Shown: piece by piece, positions 27,612 through 35,731 of the stretch
How the letters are laid out: every line of letters starts with the position of its first letter
How positions within the stretch are numbered: position 1 is the first letter of the stretch
From: Brevundimonas viscosa
GTDB taxonomy: Bacteria > Pseudomonadota > Alphaproteobacteria > Caulobacterales > Caulobacteraceae
Length of the DNA: 64,000 nucleotides
Direction: 5' to 3'
NCBI RefSeq assembly: GCF_900116065.1
Contig: NZ_FOZV01000001.1
Span: 186,001 to 250,000, forward strand
Notes under the pieces: model-generated
What the model saw: the letters and a program-made list of their open reading frames with translations, nothing else
What the model was told of the DNA's origin: nothing
Databases searched by the model: none
Translations under genes and position numbers: made by a program

Positions 27612-30031
27612 AGTTCACCCTCTCCTGGCTGAAGGAACACCTCGACACGGCGGCGGAGATCGACGCCGTCGCCGAAGCGATGACCATGGCCGGCCTTGAG
27701 GTCGAGGAGGTCCATGACCCGGTGGCGGCGCTGGCGCCGTTCACGGTGGCGCGCATCGTGTCCGCCGGGCGGCACCCGAACGCCGACCGGCTGCAGGTCT
27801 GCCAGGTCGACACCGTCGACGGCATGAAGGAGATCGTTTGCGGCGCGCCGAACGCACGCGCGGGCCTGACCACCATCTACGCCCCGATCGGCGCCTATGT
27901 GCCCGGCCTCGGCGTGACCCTCGTCGAGAAGCCGGTGCGCGGCGTGGTCTCGCACGGCATGCTGTGTTCGGCTGCGGAGCTGCAGCTGTCGTCCGAGAGC
28001 GATGGCATCCTCGAGCTGGACGACGACCTGCAGGTGGGCCAGCCGGCCGCCGGCGTGTTCGGCGCCGAGCCGGTTATCGACTTCGAGGTCACTCCCAACC
28101 GGTCCGACTGGCTGGGCGTCGCCGGCATCGCCCGCGACCTCGCCGCCGCCGGGGTGGGGACGCTGAAGACGCCGGCCATCGAGCCGGTGGCCGGAACCTT
28201 CCCCTCGCCCGTCTCGGTGCGCCTGGAGGCGCCGGAGATGTGCCCCGTGTTCGCCGGTCGGGTCATCCGCGGCGTCAGGAACGGTCCCTCGCCCGACTGG
28301 CTGCAGCACCGGCTGACCGCCATCGGGCTCAGGCCGATCAACCGGCTGGTCGACATCACCAACCTGGTCTCCTACGACCGCGCCCGGCCGTTGCACGTCT
28401 ATGACATGGCGAAGCTGGTCGGGGCCGAGATCGTGGTGCGCGGCGGGCAGACCTCGGAAGCCGCCGCGGGCATCGCCGCCGGCACGCCGGAGCATCTGAT
28501 CGCGCTGGACGGCAAGACCTACGCGGTCGATGCGTCGATGTGCGTCATCGCCGACGCCGCCGGCGAGCGGCCCATCGGCCTGGGCGGGGTCATGGGCGGG
28601 GAGTCGACCGGCTGTTCGGACGAGACCGTCGACGTCTTCGTCGAGAGCGCCTGGTTCGACCCGATCGTCACGGCCCAGACCGGCCGCACGCTCAGCCTGA
28701 ACTCGGACGCCCAGTACCGCTTCGCGCGCGGCGTCGATCCGGCCTCGGTCGTGCCCGGACTGGAGCTGGCCACGCGGTTGATCCTCGACCTGTGCGGCGG
28801 CGAGGCCTCGGAGATCGTGCTGGCCGGACAGGCCCCCGCCGATCCCGCCGGCTTCGCCTTCGACCCGGCGCGCGTCGCCGCCCTGACCGGACTGTCGTTG
28901 ACCGACGACCGCATCGCGGAAATCCTCGCTGCGCTCGGCTTCGAGGTGCGCCGCGGCGCCCCGTGGACCGTGACCCCGCCTTCGTGGCGGCGCGACGTCG
29001 AGGGGGCGGCCGATCTGGTCGAGGAGATCGCCCGCATCGAGGGCTACGACGAACTGCCGTCGACGCCCCTGCCCGACCTCGGAGCGCCGGCGAGGGGCGT
29101 GCTGAACCCGCGGCAGGCGCGGGTGCGGACCGCCCGCCGCGCGCTGGCCGCCATGGGCTACGCCGAGGCGGTCACCTGGTCCTTCACCAAGCGCTCCACC
29201 GCGGCCCTGTTCGGCGGCGGCGGCGACCGGCTGGCGCTGGAGAACCCGATCGCCGCCGACCTCGACTGCATGCGCCCGTCGGCCCTGCCCAACCTCATCG
29301 AGGCGGCCGCCCGCAACGCCGCCCGCGGCCATCCGGACGCGGCCCTGTTCGAGATCGGCCCGATCTATCTGGACGACAGCCCGACGGGTCAGCGCACCGT
29401 CATCGCCGGGCTTCTGGCGCCGAAATCGCCGCGCCACTGGGGCGGGGCGGCCGAGGACGCCCTGTTCGCGCTGAAGGGCGACCTGATGGCCCTGCTCGAC
29501 GAGCTGGGTGCGCCGGTCGCCTCGCTGCAACTGGTCCAGGGCCAGAACCGCGACTGGTGGCACCCCGGCCGTTCGGCCCGGCTGCAGCTGGGCCCGAAGA
29601 ACGTGATGGCGGAGTTCGGCGCCCTGCATCCGCGCGTGCTCAAGGCGCTGGACGCCGACGGCCCGATGCTGGCCTTCGAGATCGTGCTGGACGCCGTGCC
29701 CGAGCCGCGCGGCAAGGCGTCCAAGGCGCGCGGTTCGGCCTCACTGGCCCCGTTGATGCCCCTGACCCGCGACTTCGCCTTCTTGGTGGAGGAGGGCCGG
29801 GCGACCGGCGACCTCCTTCGGGCGGTCGCCGGGGCCGACAAGGCCCTGATCGCGGAAGTGCGGGTGTTCGACATCTACCGCGGCCCGGGGGTCCCCGAGG
29901 GCATGAAGTCGGTGGCGCTGGAGGTGGTGGTGCAGCCGCGCGAGGCGACGCTGGCGGAGGCGGACATCGAGGCGCTGTCGACAAAGATCGTGACGGCGGC
30001 CGGCATGGTGGGGGCGACGCTCCGGGGGTGA
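27608..30031 (+). CDS. pheT: Phenylalanine--tRNA ligase beta subunit
   Basis: An 807-residue subunit with the full set of bacterial PheT domains: an N-terminal tRNA-binding EMAP-like region ([22 protein letters not shown], about 42-63), B3/B4 editing domain, B5 domain, the class II-like core ([14 protein letters not shown]), and the C-terminal ferredoxin-fold anticodon-binding domain ([28 protein letters not shown]). It positions tRNA-Phe and edits Tyr-tRNA-Phe. The GTG at 27608 gives [14 protein letters not shown], the standard N-terminus, and overlaps the upstream stop. Length is normal. Confidence 0.97.
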   Translation: MKFTLSWLKEHLDTAAEIDAVAEAMTMAGLEVEEVHDPVAALAPFTVARIVSAGRHPNADRLQVCQVDTVDGMKEIVCGAPNARAGLTTIYAPIGAYVPGLGVTLVEKPVRGVVSHGMLCSAAELQLSSESDGILELDDDLQVGQPAAGVFGAEPVIDFEVTPNRSDWLGVAGIARDLAAAGVGTLKTPAIEPVAGTFPSPVSVRLEAPEMCPVFAGRVIRGVRNGPSPDWLQHRLTAIGLRPINRLVDITNLVSYDRARPLHVYDMAKLVGAEIVVRGGQTSEAAAGIAAGTPEHLIALDGKTYAVDASMCVIADAAGERPIGLGGVMGGESTGCSDETVDVFVESAWFDPIVTAQTGRTLSLNSDAQYRFARGVDPASVVPGLELATRLILDLCGGEASEIVLAGQAPADPAGFAFDPARVAALTGLSLTDDRIAEILAALGFEVRRGAPWTVTPPSWRRDVEGAADLVEEIARIEGYDELPSTPLPDLGAPARGVLNPRQARVRTARRALAAMGYAEAVTWSFTKRSTAALFGGGGDRLALENPIAADLDCMRPSALPNLIEAAARNAARGHPDAALFEIGPIYLDDSPTGQRTVIAGLLAPKSPRHWGGAAEDALFALKGDLMALLDELGAPVASLQLVQGQNRDWWHPGRSARLQLGPKNVMAEFGALHPRVLKALDADGPMLAFEIVLDAVPEPRGKASKARGSASLAPLMPLTRDFAFLVEEGRATGDLLRAVAGADKALIAEVRVFDIYRGPGVPEGMKSVALEVVVQPREATLAEADIEALSTKIVTAAGMVGATLRG

Positions 30032-30141
30032 CCGTAAGGTCTGGTTAACCTCGCCGCCGCAAGGCTGACTCAAAGAGCGGCGACGGTGACGTCGAGCGCC
30101 CGCGGGAGTCGGGCGGACCGTCCCGCCTTCGGAGCCAGAGC

Positions 30142-30753
30142 ATGCATCGCCGCCAGATGATCCTTTCGGGCCTCGCCGCCAGCGCCGGCGCCACCGGCCT
30201 GTCCGCCTGCGCCTCGAACGGGCCGGCCGACCCCAACTATCCGATCCGCTCCGACCAGACGGCGCCCGCCTACACCGCCGACGAACTGGTCGCCGCCGGC
30301 TCGCGGGAGCTGGGCATCGCGGCCGAGGCCATCGGCGGGGCGATCGAACGCATCTTCGCCGACCAGGGCGACCGGCCGACCGCCTACATCGCCGGCGAGG
30401 AGGCCGCGGGCGCGGTCGGCGTCGGCCTGCGTTACGGCCGCGGCGCCCTGCACATGAAGGACCTGTCGGCCTCTCAGGAGGTGTTCTGGCAGGGCATCTC
30501 GATCGGCTGGGACGTCGGCGGCAACGGCAGCCGGGTGTTCACCCTGGTCTACGGCCTGTTCCACCCCGACATGATCTACCGCCGCTACCCCGGCGTGGAA
30601 GGCTCGGCCTATCTGGTCGGCGGTCTGGGCGTGAACTACCAGCGCGCCGACGGCATCGTCCTGGCCCCGATCCGCACCGGCGTCGGCCTGCGCCTCGGCG
30701 CCAACGTCGGCACCATGGCCTACAGCCGCCAGCGCAACATCCTGCCGTTCTGA
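30142..30753 (+). CDS. eipA: EipA-like DUF1134 envelope-integrity protein
   Basis: A 203-residue protein whose C-terminal two thirds match DUF1134: QGISIGWDVGGNGSRVFTLV, RRYPGVEGSAYLVGGLGV, NYQRADGIVLAPIRTGVGLR and the end RQRNILPF. The family member EipA of Brucella and Caulobacter is a periplasmic small beta-barrel protein needed for envelope integrity. Here the N-terminus has HRRQMILSGLAASAG and a lipobox LSAC (Cys23), so this copy may be a lipoprotein. The ATG at 30142 follows a 110-bp gap after pheT. A heptamer inverted repeat begins 5 bp after the stop. Confidence 0.85.
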   Translation: MHRRQMILSGLAASAGATGLSACASNGPADPNYPIRSDQTAPAYTADELVAAGSRELGIAAEAIGGAIERIFADQGDRPTAYIAGEEAAGAVGVGLRYGRGALHMKDLSASQEVFWQGISIGWDVGGNGSRVFTLVYGLFHPDMIYRRYPGVEGSAYLVGGLGVNYQRADGIVLAPIRTGVGLRLGANVGTMAYSRQRNILPF

Positions 30754-30758
30754 GGGAA

Positions 30759-30877
30759 GTGGCTGGTGGCTGGTGGCCGGTGGCTGACCGAACTTTCTGT
30801 GAGTCAGGCGCATGGGCGCCCGCGTCTGCACGACTTCGCGCTGCCCACCAGCCACTCGTCACTAGCCACTAGCCACC
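30759..30877. repeat. Heptamer-built inverted repeat, copy B
   Basis: The left arm (30759-30786) is GTGGCTG, GTGGCTG, GTGGCCG, GTGGCTG. The right arm (30846-30877) is CACCAGC, CACTCGT, CACTAGC, CACTAGC, CACC. The arms are 59 bp apart, the same spacing as copy A, and pair in register. The right arm runs into the last codons of the minus-strand SDR gene. The element lies between two convergent genes. Confidence 0.85.
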
Positions 30878-31744
30878 CAACATCGCCTCCAGCCCCTCGC
30901 GCCAGCTCGGGTAGCGCGGCCGCCAGCCCAGCTCGGCCTTGGCCCGGGCGTTCGAGAGGCGTTTCGAGTCGCGGTAGAAGCGGCGCATGGCGTCGCTGAC
31001 CGAAGGATCGTCCAGCGAGACCTCCGGCGGATTGGGCAGATTCAGCCGGCGGGCGGCCCCTTCCATGACAACGTCGGCCGGCGTCGGCTCGTCGTCGCAC
31101 AGGGTGTAGGCGCGGCCGGGGTGCGGGCGGGCCATGGAGGCGAAGAAGCCGGCCACGGCGTCGTCGACGTGGATGCGGTTGAAGATCTGGCCCGGCTTGC
31201 GGACGATCCGCGCCGAACCGTCGCGCAGCCGGTCCAGCGGCGAGCGGCCCGGGCCGTAGAGCGCCGGCAGGCGGAAGATCTGCACGGTGAGGCCCATGCC
31301 CCGTCCGGCGTCCAGCCAGTCGCGCTCGGCCCGCACCCGCCGCGCGCCCTCCAACGAGGCGGCGTTGAGCGGATCGTCCTCGAAGGCCCAGCCGCCGGCG
31401 CGGTCGCCGTAGGCGGCTGTCGAGGAGACGTAGCCGATCCAGTCGGGATAGGCGCCGGTGCGGGTCAGGGCGGGGACGAGCCGCTTCAGGCCCGGACAGC
31501 CATCGCCTTCGGGCGGGGCGGTGACGAGGACGGCCGTGGCCTCCGCGACGGCCCGGTCCAGCGCCGCCGCGTCGTCCGGGTCGAGCGAACCGAAGCCTTC
31601 GCCGGCCAGCGCCTCGCGCCGGGCGGGGTCGCGGCTGGTCAGCATGGCGCGTCCGCCGCGCCGCACCGCCTCGCGGGCGGCGGCGAGGCCCAGCCAGCCG
31701 CCGCCGAAGACCAGCAGCTGCAGGGACGCGGGGGGTGAGCTCAT
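30869..31744 (-). CDS. SDR-family NAD(P)-dependent epimerase/dehydratase
   Basis: A 291-residue extended-SDR-like protein. The Rossmann nucleotide site is LLVFGGGWLGLAAA (GGGxxG form); the active-site region has GYVSSTAAYGDRAGG, with SS and a YGD in place of the usual YxxxK, as in the YeeZ-type subgroup. The C-terminal part holds IFRLPALYGPGRSPLDRL and a RIHVDDAVAGF strand. Substrate unknown; probably a sugar nucleotide or related compound. It begins 6 bp after the sqdB-like gene stops, so the two are an operon. Its last codons lie in the right arm of repeat B. Confidence 0.85.
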   Translation of the reverse strand: MSSPPASLQLLVFGGGWLGLAAAREAVRRGGRAMLTSRDPARREALAGEGFGSLDPDDAAALDRAVAEATAVLVTAPPEGDGCPGLKRLVPALTRTGAYPDWIGYVSSTAAYGDRAGGWAFEDDPLNAASLEGARRVRAERDWLDAGRGMGLTVQIFRLPALYGPGRSPLDRLRDGSARIVRKPGQIFNRIHVDDAVAGFFASMARPHPGRAYTLCDDEPTPADVVMEGAARRLNLPNPPEVSLDDPSVSDAMRRFYRDSKRLSNARAKAELGWRPRYPSWREGLEAMLGG

Positions 31745-31750
31745 CGCGCC

Positions 31751-32986
31751 TCAGGCCGAGCGGGCGTGAGCCGCGGCCGTCACCGAGGCGACCGCCGGCG
31801 GCTCGCTCGCAAGGGCCTCGGCCCGCTTGCTGTTCCAGCTGGACACGCAGGGCACCTTCGACAGATCCGCGCGGTGCGCGTAGCGGCGGGCGATCTCGGT
31901 GACGTCCTGCATCAGGCCTTCGGCGAGGGTGATCGGCTTCAGGCCCAGTTCGCGGAACTGGTCGTTGGCCACCACCAGTTCGTTCTCGTCGGCCTCCTGG
32001 CGGGGGTTGGGCACATTGTGCACCTCGACGCCGGTCATGTCCGAGATCATGGCGGCGAGATCGCGGACGCGGCGGCTCTCGGTCATCTGGTTGAGGATCT
32101 TGACCCGTTCGCCCGACTTCGGCGGATTCTTCAGGGCCAGCTCGACGCAGCGCACCGTGTCCTGGATGTGGATGAAGGCCCGGGTCTGGCCGCCCGAGCC
32201 GTGCACCGTCAGCGGGTAGCCGACCGCGGCCTGCATCAGGAAGCGGTTCAGAACCGTGCCGTAGTCGCCGTCGTAGTCGAAGCGGTTGATCAGCCGCTCG
32301 TCGCGCTTCGTCTCCTCGGTCTGGGCGCCCCAGACGATGCCCTGGTGCAGATCGGTGATCCTGAGCCCGTCGTTCTTGGCGTAGAACTGGAACAGCAGGG
32401 CGTCCTGCGTCTTGGTCATGTGGTAGATCGAGCCCGGGTTCGGCGGGAACAGGATCTCCTGTTCGGCCGGGCCGAAGTCGGTGTCGACCGTCACCTTCAG
32501 ATAGCCCTCCGGAATGCGCAGCCCGGCGGTGGTGTAGCCGTACACCCCCATGGTCCCGAGATGCGCCAGGTGCACGTCCCGCCCGCTCTCCACGATCGCC
32601 GCCAACAGGTGGTTGGTGGCGTTCAGGTTGTTGTCGACCGTGTACAGCTTGTGCCGCGCGCTCTTCATCGAATACGGCGCCGCACGCTGTTCGGCGAAGT
32701 GGACGACGCTGTCCGGCTTCCAGTCGCGGATCAGGGCGACGAGACGATCGAACTCCTTGCCGACCGTCATGTTGACGAACTCGATGGTGCGGCCCGAGAC
32801 CTCCTTCCACGCGGCGAGGCGCTCGCCCATGGTGCGGATCGGGGTCAGCGACTGGACCTCGAGCTCGTTGTCGATGTTGCGGCGGCTGAGGTTGTCGACG
32901 ACCAGCACGTCCCAGCCGCGGGCGGACAGATGCAAAGCCGTGGGCCAGCCGCAGAATCCGTCGCCGCCCAGAACCAGTACGCGCAT
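31751..32986 (-). CDS. sqdB: SqdB-like UDP-sulfoquinovose synthase / NAD-dependent epimerase
   Basis: A 411-residue extended SDR. The start MRVLVLGGDGFCGWPTALHL matches SQD1/SqdB (GGDGxCGW), followed by NLSRRNIDNELEVQSLTPI, FAEQRAAPYSMKS, the catalytic Thr region HLGTMGVYGY and YHMTK (YxxxK), and the conserved VWGAQTEET loop. SqdB builds UDP-sulfoquinovose from UDP-glucose and sulfite for the sulfolipid SQDG. The glycosyltransferase step (SqdX/SqdD) is not in the window. ATG 32986 is chosen for its AGAGGA upstream. A sulfolipid or other acidic-sugar product is inferred. Confidence 0.85.
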   Translation of the reverse strand: MRVLVLGGDGFCGWPTALHLSARGWDVLVVDNLSRRNIDNELEVQSLTPIRTMGERLAAWKEVSGRTIEFVNMTVGKEFDRLVALIRDWKPDSVVHFAEQRAAPYSMKSARHKLYTVDNNLNATNHLLAAIVESGRDVHLAHLGTMGVYGYTTAGLRIPEGYLKVTVDTDFGPAEQEILFPPNPGSIYHMTKTQDALLFQFYAKNDGLRITDLHQGIVWGAQTEETKRDERLINRFDYDGDYGTVLNRFLMQAAVGYPLTVHGSGGQTRAFIHIQDTVRCVELALKNPPKSGERVKILNQMTESRRVRDLAAMISDMTGVEVHNVPNPRQEADENELVVANDQFRELGLKPITLAEGLMQDVTEIARRYAHRADLSKVPCVSSWNSKRAEALASEPPAVASVTAAAHARSA

Positions 32987-33068
32987 GTCCGTCCTCTTCG
33001 TTTCCTCGGTCCTGCCTAGCGGAACGACGGCGCCCGTCAAAGCGTGACCTTAAGGCGCGGTTCCCCGG

Positions 33069-33605
33069 TCAGCGGCGGCGCGCCTGCCATTCCTCGCGGG
33101 TCTGGCCCCAGCGCTCGATCGCCAGCTGCTCGAACGGCGGCGGCAAGCGGGTGGGGCCCTGGTTGTACGAGCCGATGCGCTCGGCCAGCCGGATGGAGGG
33201 CAGATTGTCGGGGTCGATGCAGTGGATGACCTCGGTCCAGCCCAGCACCTCGAAGGCGTAGTCGATCGCCGCGATCGCCGCCTCGACCCCGTAGCCCTTG
33301 CCCTGGGCGTCGGGGTGCAGGCCCCAGCCGACCTCGGTCCCCGGCCAGTCGTGCGGCCGCCACGGTCCGATGCGGCCCAGCCAGCGGCCGCTGTCGCGCT
33401 CGATCACCGAGAACATCGACACCCCGGTCAGGCTCCACGCCCCGGCCATGGTCATGAACCCCCGCCAGGCCGTCGCCGCCGGCTGAGCGCCGCCCAGGAA
33501 CCGCGCCGCCTCCGGATCGGCCATCATCTCGGCCCAGCGGGGGAAGTCCTCCAGGGCGATGGGGCGAAGTGTGAGACGTTCGGTCTGGATCACCGGTCCG
33601 GTCAC
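33069..33605 (-). CDS. GNAT family N-acetyltransferase (RimJ/RimL-like)
   Basis: A 178-residue acetyltransferase of the Acetyltransf_3 type: QTERLTLRPIALEDFPRW at the N-terminus, EVGWGLHPDAQGKGYGVEAA holding the acetyl-CoA pyrophosphate loop (Q/R-x-x-G-x-G/A), and DPDNLPSIRLAERIG near the end. Such enzymes acetylate protein N-termini, amino acids or small molecules; the substrate is unknown. It overlaps the thpR stop by 4 nt, so thpR and this gene form a coupled pair transcribed from 34141. Confidence 0.88.
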   Translation of the reverse strand: MTGPVIQTERLTLRPIALEDFPRWAEMMADPEAARFLGGAQPAATAWRGFMTMAGAWSLTGVSMFSVIERDSGRWLGRIGPWRPHDWPGTEVGWGLHPDAQGKGYGVEAAIAAIDYAFEVLGWTEVIHCIDPDNLPSIRLAERIGSYNQGPTRLPPPFEQLAIERWGQTREEWQARRR

Positions 33606-34141
33606 AGCAGGTACTCCCGTTCGAGCTGATACTGGCTGCCCTCGTGCGACAGGCGACTGGACCAGAGGCCGAAGCGATCAACGCGGATCGGCGGCGAGCG
33701 CAGCAGGTTGTGCCCGGTGATCCAGGCGCCGACCCGGTCCGGGTTGGTCTGCGGCTTGAGGTAGGCGAGCGTGACGTGCGGGCGGTACTCCCGGCGCTCG
33801 GTCGCGACTCCAGCGCGCTCCCCGGCCGAGCGACAGCGACCGGCGAGCACCGACAGGCGCTCGTTCGGCTCGACTCCGGCCCAGATGGCGTGGGTGCGGT
33901 GACCGTCGCCGAAGGCCCCGACGCCCGACAGGACGATCTCGAACGGTCCGCCGCTCGCCGCCCGGCTGAGCTCCGCCGCCAGATCATCGGCCCGACGCTC
34001 GTCGATGTCGCCGTAGAAGGCGAGGGTGACGTGCAGCTGCTCGGCCGTGCGCCATTTCGCCCCGGGCAGACCGGTCTGACGGCGGGCCAGGGTCGCGGCC
34101 ACGTCCTCGGGGATCGACAGGGCGGTAAACAGGCGGATCAT
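33602..34141 (-). CDS. thpR: RNA 2',3'-cyclic phosphodiesterase
   Basis: A 179-residue 2H phosphoesterase with both signature motifs: HVTL at 37-40 and HVTL at 122-125. The family (LigT/ThpR) opens 2',3'-cyclic phosphates on RNA and can ligate tRNA halves in vitro. The ATG at 34141 gives MIRLFTALSIPEDV, the canonical N-terminus; the in-frame extension upstream is unconserved. It is divergent from the YccA gene, 125 bp away, and overlaps the GNAT gene downstream. Confidence 0.92.
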   Translation of the reverse strand: MIRLFTALSIPEDVAATLARRQTGLPGAKWRTAEQLHVTLAFYGDIDERRADDLAAELSRAASGGPFEIVLSGVGAFGDGHRTHAIWAGVEPNERLSVLAGRCRSAGERAGVATERREYRPHVTLAYLKPQTNPDRVGAWITGHNLLRSPPIRVDRFGLWSSRLSHEGSQYQLEREYLL

Positions 34142-34266
34142 GCGACCCTTGGTAGCGGCTGCAACCGCCCCGCCCAAGTCCGGTTTTCCTTGCAGAGGAC
34201 GCCCTCGCGACCAATATTTGCGCAAAGGCCGGGATGACCCGGCCCAAAGGAGGATTCGAAACCGCG

Positions 34267-35007
34267 ATGAGCGATTTCAGAAACGGCTATTCCATTCCGC
34301 AGACCGCCGACATGTCGGTCGATGCGGGCCTGCGCAGCTTCATGCTGGGCGTCTACAACAAGCTGGCCATCGGGCTGGTCGTGGCCGGCGCGCTCGCCTT
34401 CGTGACCGGCAACGTGCCGGCGGTGACCAGCCTGCTGTGGGTGCAGACCCCGACCGGCTACGGCATCACCATGCTGGGCATGGTCGTGCAGTTCCTGCCG
34501 CTGGTGCTGCTGTTCGGCTCGATGTTCTTCATGAAGAACCCGACCGCGGGCGGGGTGAACCTGCTCTACTGGGCGGTGGTGGCCTCGATCGGGGCCTCGC
34601 TCGGCTTCGTTTTCCTGCGCTACACCGGCGCCTCGGTGGCCTCGACCTTCTTCGTGACCGCCGCGGCGTTCGGCGCGCTGAGCCTGTTCGGCTATGCGAC
34701 GAAGAAGGACCTGTCGGGCCTCGGCACCTTCCTGATCATGGGGGTGATCGGCCTGATCATCGCCTCGATCGTGAACATGTTCCTCGGCAGCGGCACGCTG
34801 ATGCTGATCATCAGCGCGGCGGGCGTGCTGATCTTCTCGGGCCTGATCGCCTACGACACCCAGCGGCTGAAGATGACCTACTACGCCCTGGGCGGGAACG
34901 AGGCGGCGATGGGCGTGGCCACCGGCTTCGGCGCGCTGAGCCTGTTCATCAACTTCGTGAACCTGTTCCAGTTTCTGCTCATGTTCATGGGCGGCAACCG
35001 CGAATAG
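34267..35007 (+). CDS. Bax inhibitor-1/YccA family membrane protein
   Basis: A 246-residue protein with seven membrane helices typical of the BI-1/YccA (UPF0005) family: LGVYNKLAIGLVVAGALAF near the start, the central VASTFFVTAAAFGALSLFGY and the conserved end FSGLIAYDTQRLK, where the Asp is linked to Ca2+/pH gating in the family. YccA relatives modulate the FtsH protease. The ATG at 34267 is used because AAGGAGG lies 13 nt upstream; an upstream in-frame ATG at 34234 would bury that site. A terminator follows at 35033. Confidence 0.93.
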   Translation: MSDFRNGYSIPQTADMSVDAGLRSFMLGVYNKLAIGLVVAGALAFVTGNVPAVTSLLWVQTPTGYGITMLGMVVQFLPLVLLFGSMFFMKNPTAGGVNLLYWAVVASIGASLGFVFLRYTGASVASTFFVTAAAFGALSLFGYATKKDLSGLGTFLIMGVIGLIIASIVNMFLGSGTLMLIISAAGVLIFSGLIAYDTQRLKMTYYALGGNEAAMGVATGFGALSLFINFVNLFQFLLMFMGGNRE

Positions 35008-35032
35008 GCGGCTCGAACATCGAGACGTGACG

Positions 35033-35061
35033 AAGGGCCTGGAGCGATCCGGGCCCTTTTT
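35033..35061 (+). terminator. Intrinsic terminator of the YccA gene
   Basis: AAGGGCCTGGA, GCGA loop, TCCGGGCCCTT and a T-rich tail. One G-T pair in the stem. It abuts the stop codon of the convergent DUF2794 gene at 35062. Confidence 0.85.
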
Positions 35062-35394
35062 CTATTCGACGACGGTGAAGCGGCGGCTGTCGAACACCCG
35101 CAACACCTGGGCCAGCTCGCGGCCCCGGCGCAGAACGACGCCGCCCTCGCCGATCACCGCCCACTGCCCCTGACGCAGCCGCAGCGCCGGACGCTTCTCG
35201 ATGCGGTAGGCCGGGGCGTCGCCCGAGCGGCGGAAGACGGCGAACTCGGCCACGTCGCGGTGGCCGACGATGGCGTAGTCGCGCCATTCGCCCGAGGCGA
35301 CCATGCGGCCGTAGACGCGCAGGATCTGGTCCAGCTCGCGCCGGTCGAAGAAGACCGGCCCGGCCTGCGGCTGCGCATCGGCTGCATCGCTCAT
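35062..35394 (-). CDS. DUF2794 domain protein
   Basis: A 110-residue protein matching DUF2794, a family confined largely to alphaproteobacteria: FFDRRELDQILRVYGRMVAS, GEWRDYAIVGHRDVAEFAVF, RRSGDAPAYRIEKRPALRL and a C-terminal RGRELAQVLRVF. No signal peptide or membrane helix. The function is not known to me. The start at 35394 (MSDAADAQPQAG) follows a 337-bp gene-free stretch. Confidence 0.85.
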   Translation of the reverse strand: MSDAADAQPQAGPVFFDRRELDQILRVYGRMVASGEWRDYAIVGHRDVAEFAVFRRSGDAPAYRIEKRPALRLRQGQWAVIGEGGVVLRRGRELAQVLRVFDSRRFTVVE

Positions 35395-35731
35395 CCCTGC
35401 ACTCTAGGGCCGGCGGTGCCTACGCGGCCAGCCCCCGCTTGCGGCAACGCCGTGTCGCGAACGCCGCAATGCGAGGAAATCGACGCGAACACGAAAACGC
35501 CTCCGTTCGGCCCATCGCCCGCCCCCTTGGGGGGCGACACGGGACACATCGGCTCGTCGGAGTTCGGAGCGGTTCCGGATCCTGAACAGCCCCCCCAGCC
35601 CCCTGGATCGTTCCATCAAGGGCTTCGGCGGGCCGATGCTTCCTCCAAAGCGAGACGCCCGCCTGGCCCCCTCCCCCTCCCGGTCCGGCGGGCGTTTTGC
35701 CGTCCGGGACCGGCGCTGCGGTCCGGCGACG
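35395..35731. other. 337-bp intergenic region with an orphan plus-strand hairpin
   Basis: No convincing gene. It holds the upstream region of the DUF2794 gene and the 3' flank of the HtrA gene. A plus-oriented terminator-like hairpin (35655-35698) has no plus-strand gene before it. A second inverted repeat CCCCCTTGGGGG sits near 35526. No clear promoter was found for a small RNA. Confidence 0.5.
35655..35698 (+). terminator. Terminator-like hairpin without an upstream plus-strand gene
   Basis: ACGCCCGCC (35655-35663) pairs with GGCGGGCGT (35687-35695) across a 23-nt C-rich loop and is followed by TTTT on the plus strand. On the minus strand no T tract follows, so it suits HtrA termination less well. 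Confidence 0.4.

Noticed and set aside
35404-35619. A 71-codon minus-strand frame in the gap before the HtrA gene
   Set aside because: No Shine-Dalgarno, Arg-rich composition and no conserved pattern; treated as non-coding.
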